A stretch of 64,000 nucleotides of DNA. Origin: Ianthella basta (lineage: Eukaryota; Porifera; Demospongiae; Verongiida; Ianthellidae). The stretch lies in the NCBI GenBank assembly GCA_964019415.1, contig CAXHTE010000077.1:26001-90000 (forward strand), written 5' to 3'. Shown piece after piece: positions 63,862-64,000 of the stretch. The notes beneath the pieces are model-generated. The model was not told where the DNA came from, made no database searches, and worked only from the letters and a program-made list of their open reading frames with translations. Position numbers and translations under genes: made by a program. Within the stretch, counting starts at the first letter, position 1. Each line of letters begins with the position of its first letter.

Positions 63862-64000
63862 CAGCTTTGCTGGATCTGAGCGGAAAAAGCACCGAACGGA
63901 AGCCAAGGGACCGCTCTGTAACACTGTGAATAAGCGTTGTTAATAATACTTTTGTACATCGAGGAATACCGTCAATTGCAAAGCCACTGAAACAGCAGTA

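Overview
The window is eukaryotic and almost certainly metazoan: spliced genes, long (CA)n microsatellites, and remains of a LINE, Helitrons, Harbinger and mariner MITEs and a THAP/DDE transposon. I lean towards a marine invertebrate, possibly a sponge, but this is inference. No rRNA, intact tRNA, CRISPR or prokaryotic operon is visible.

The main finding is a very large minus-strand gene that appears to start near 62.3 kb and run leftwards past 5.3 kb. It has a 28-nt coding first exon and at least 11 intact repeat exons of 156, 171 or 174 bp. Each repeat exon has a GT donor, a strong pyrimidine-rich AG acceptor and symmetric phase 1-1 boundaries. Each encodes one 52-58 residue, probably helical module with the shared features LAEL, L(I/L)(S/T), usually a Cys near residue 15, K(S/P/T)(P/S), A(D/E)(I/V)L and a C-terminal Gly split across the junction. 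The pattern loosely recalls a shortened CARD or death fold, but I cannot name the family. All modules join in frame without a stop. A decayed half-exon lies at 37.7 kb. The last exon was not found.

Layout. 0.5-2.1 kb: dead LINE reverse transcriptase (minus). 2.2-32.6 kb: array of large direct repeats (A units of about 5.5-7.3 kb), each intact unit carrying one 171-bp exon, a (CA)n tract and Helitron-derived sequence. 34.3-39.8 kb: older repeat material, one more exon, a Harbinger-type MITE and the half-exon. 39.84-43.95 kb: a complete THAP/DDE transposon with a second SAP-SWIM-YqaJ gene (ISL2EU/IS4EU-like). 44-57.4 kb: two B units, each with a 174-bp and a 156-bp exon. 60.5-61.8 kb: partial third B unit with a 171-bp exon. 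62.3-62.45 kb: predicted first exon and promoter. 63.5-63.9 kb: an unidentified plus-strand exon.

The exons sit inside the duplicated genomic units, so unit duplication lengthens the encoded protein without breaking its frame. The paralogous units also act as filled and empty sites that date several transposon insertions (Helitron, mariner MITE, 385-bp MITE, palindromic element and the ISL2EU-like element).
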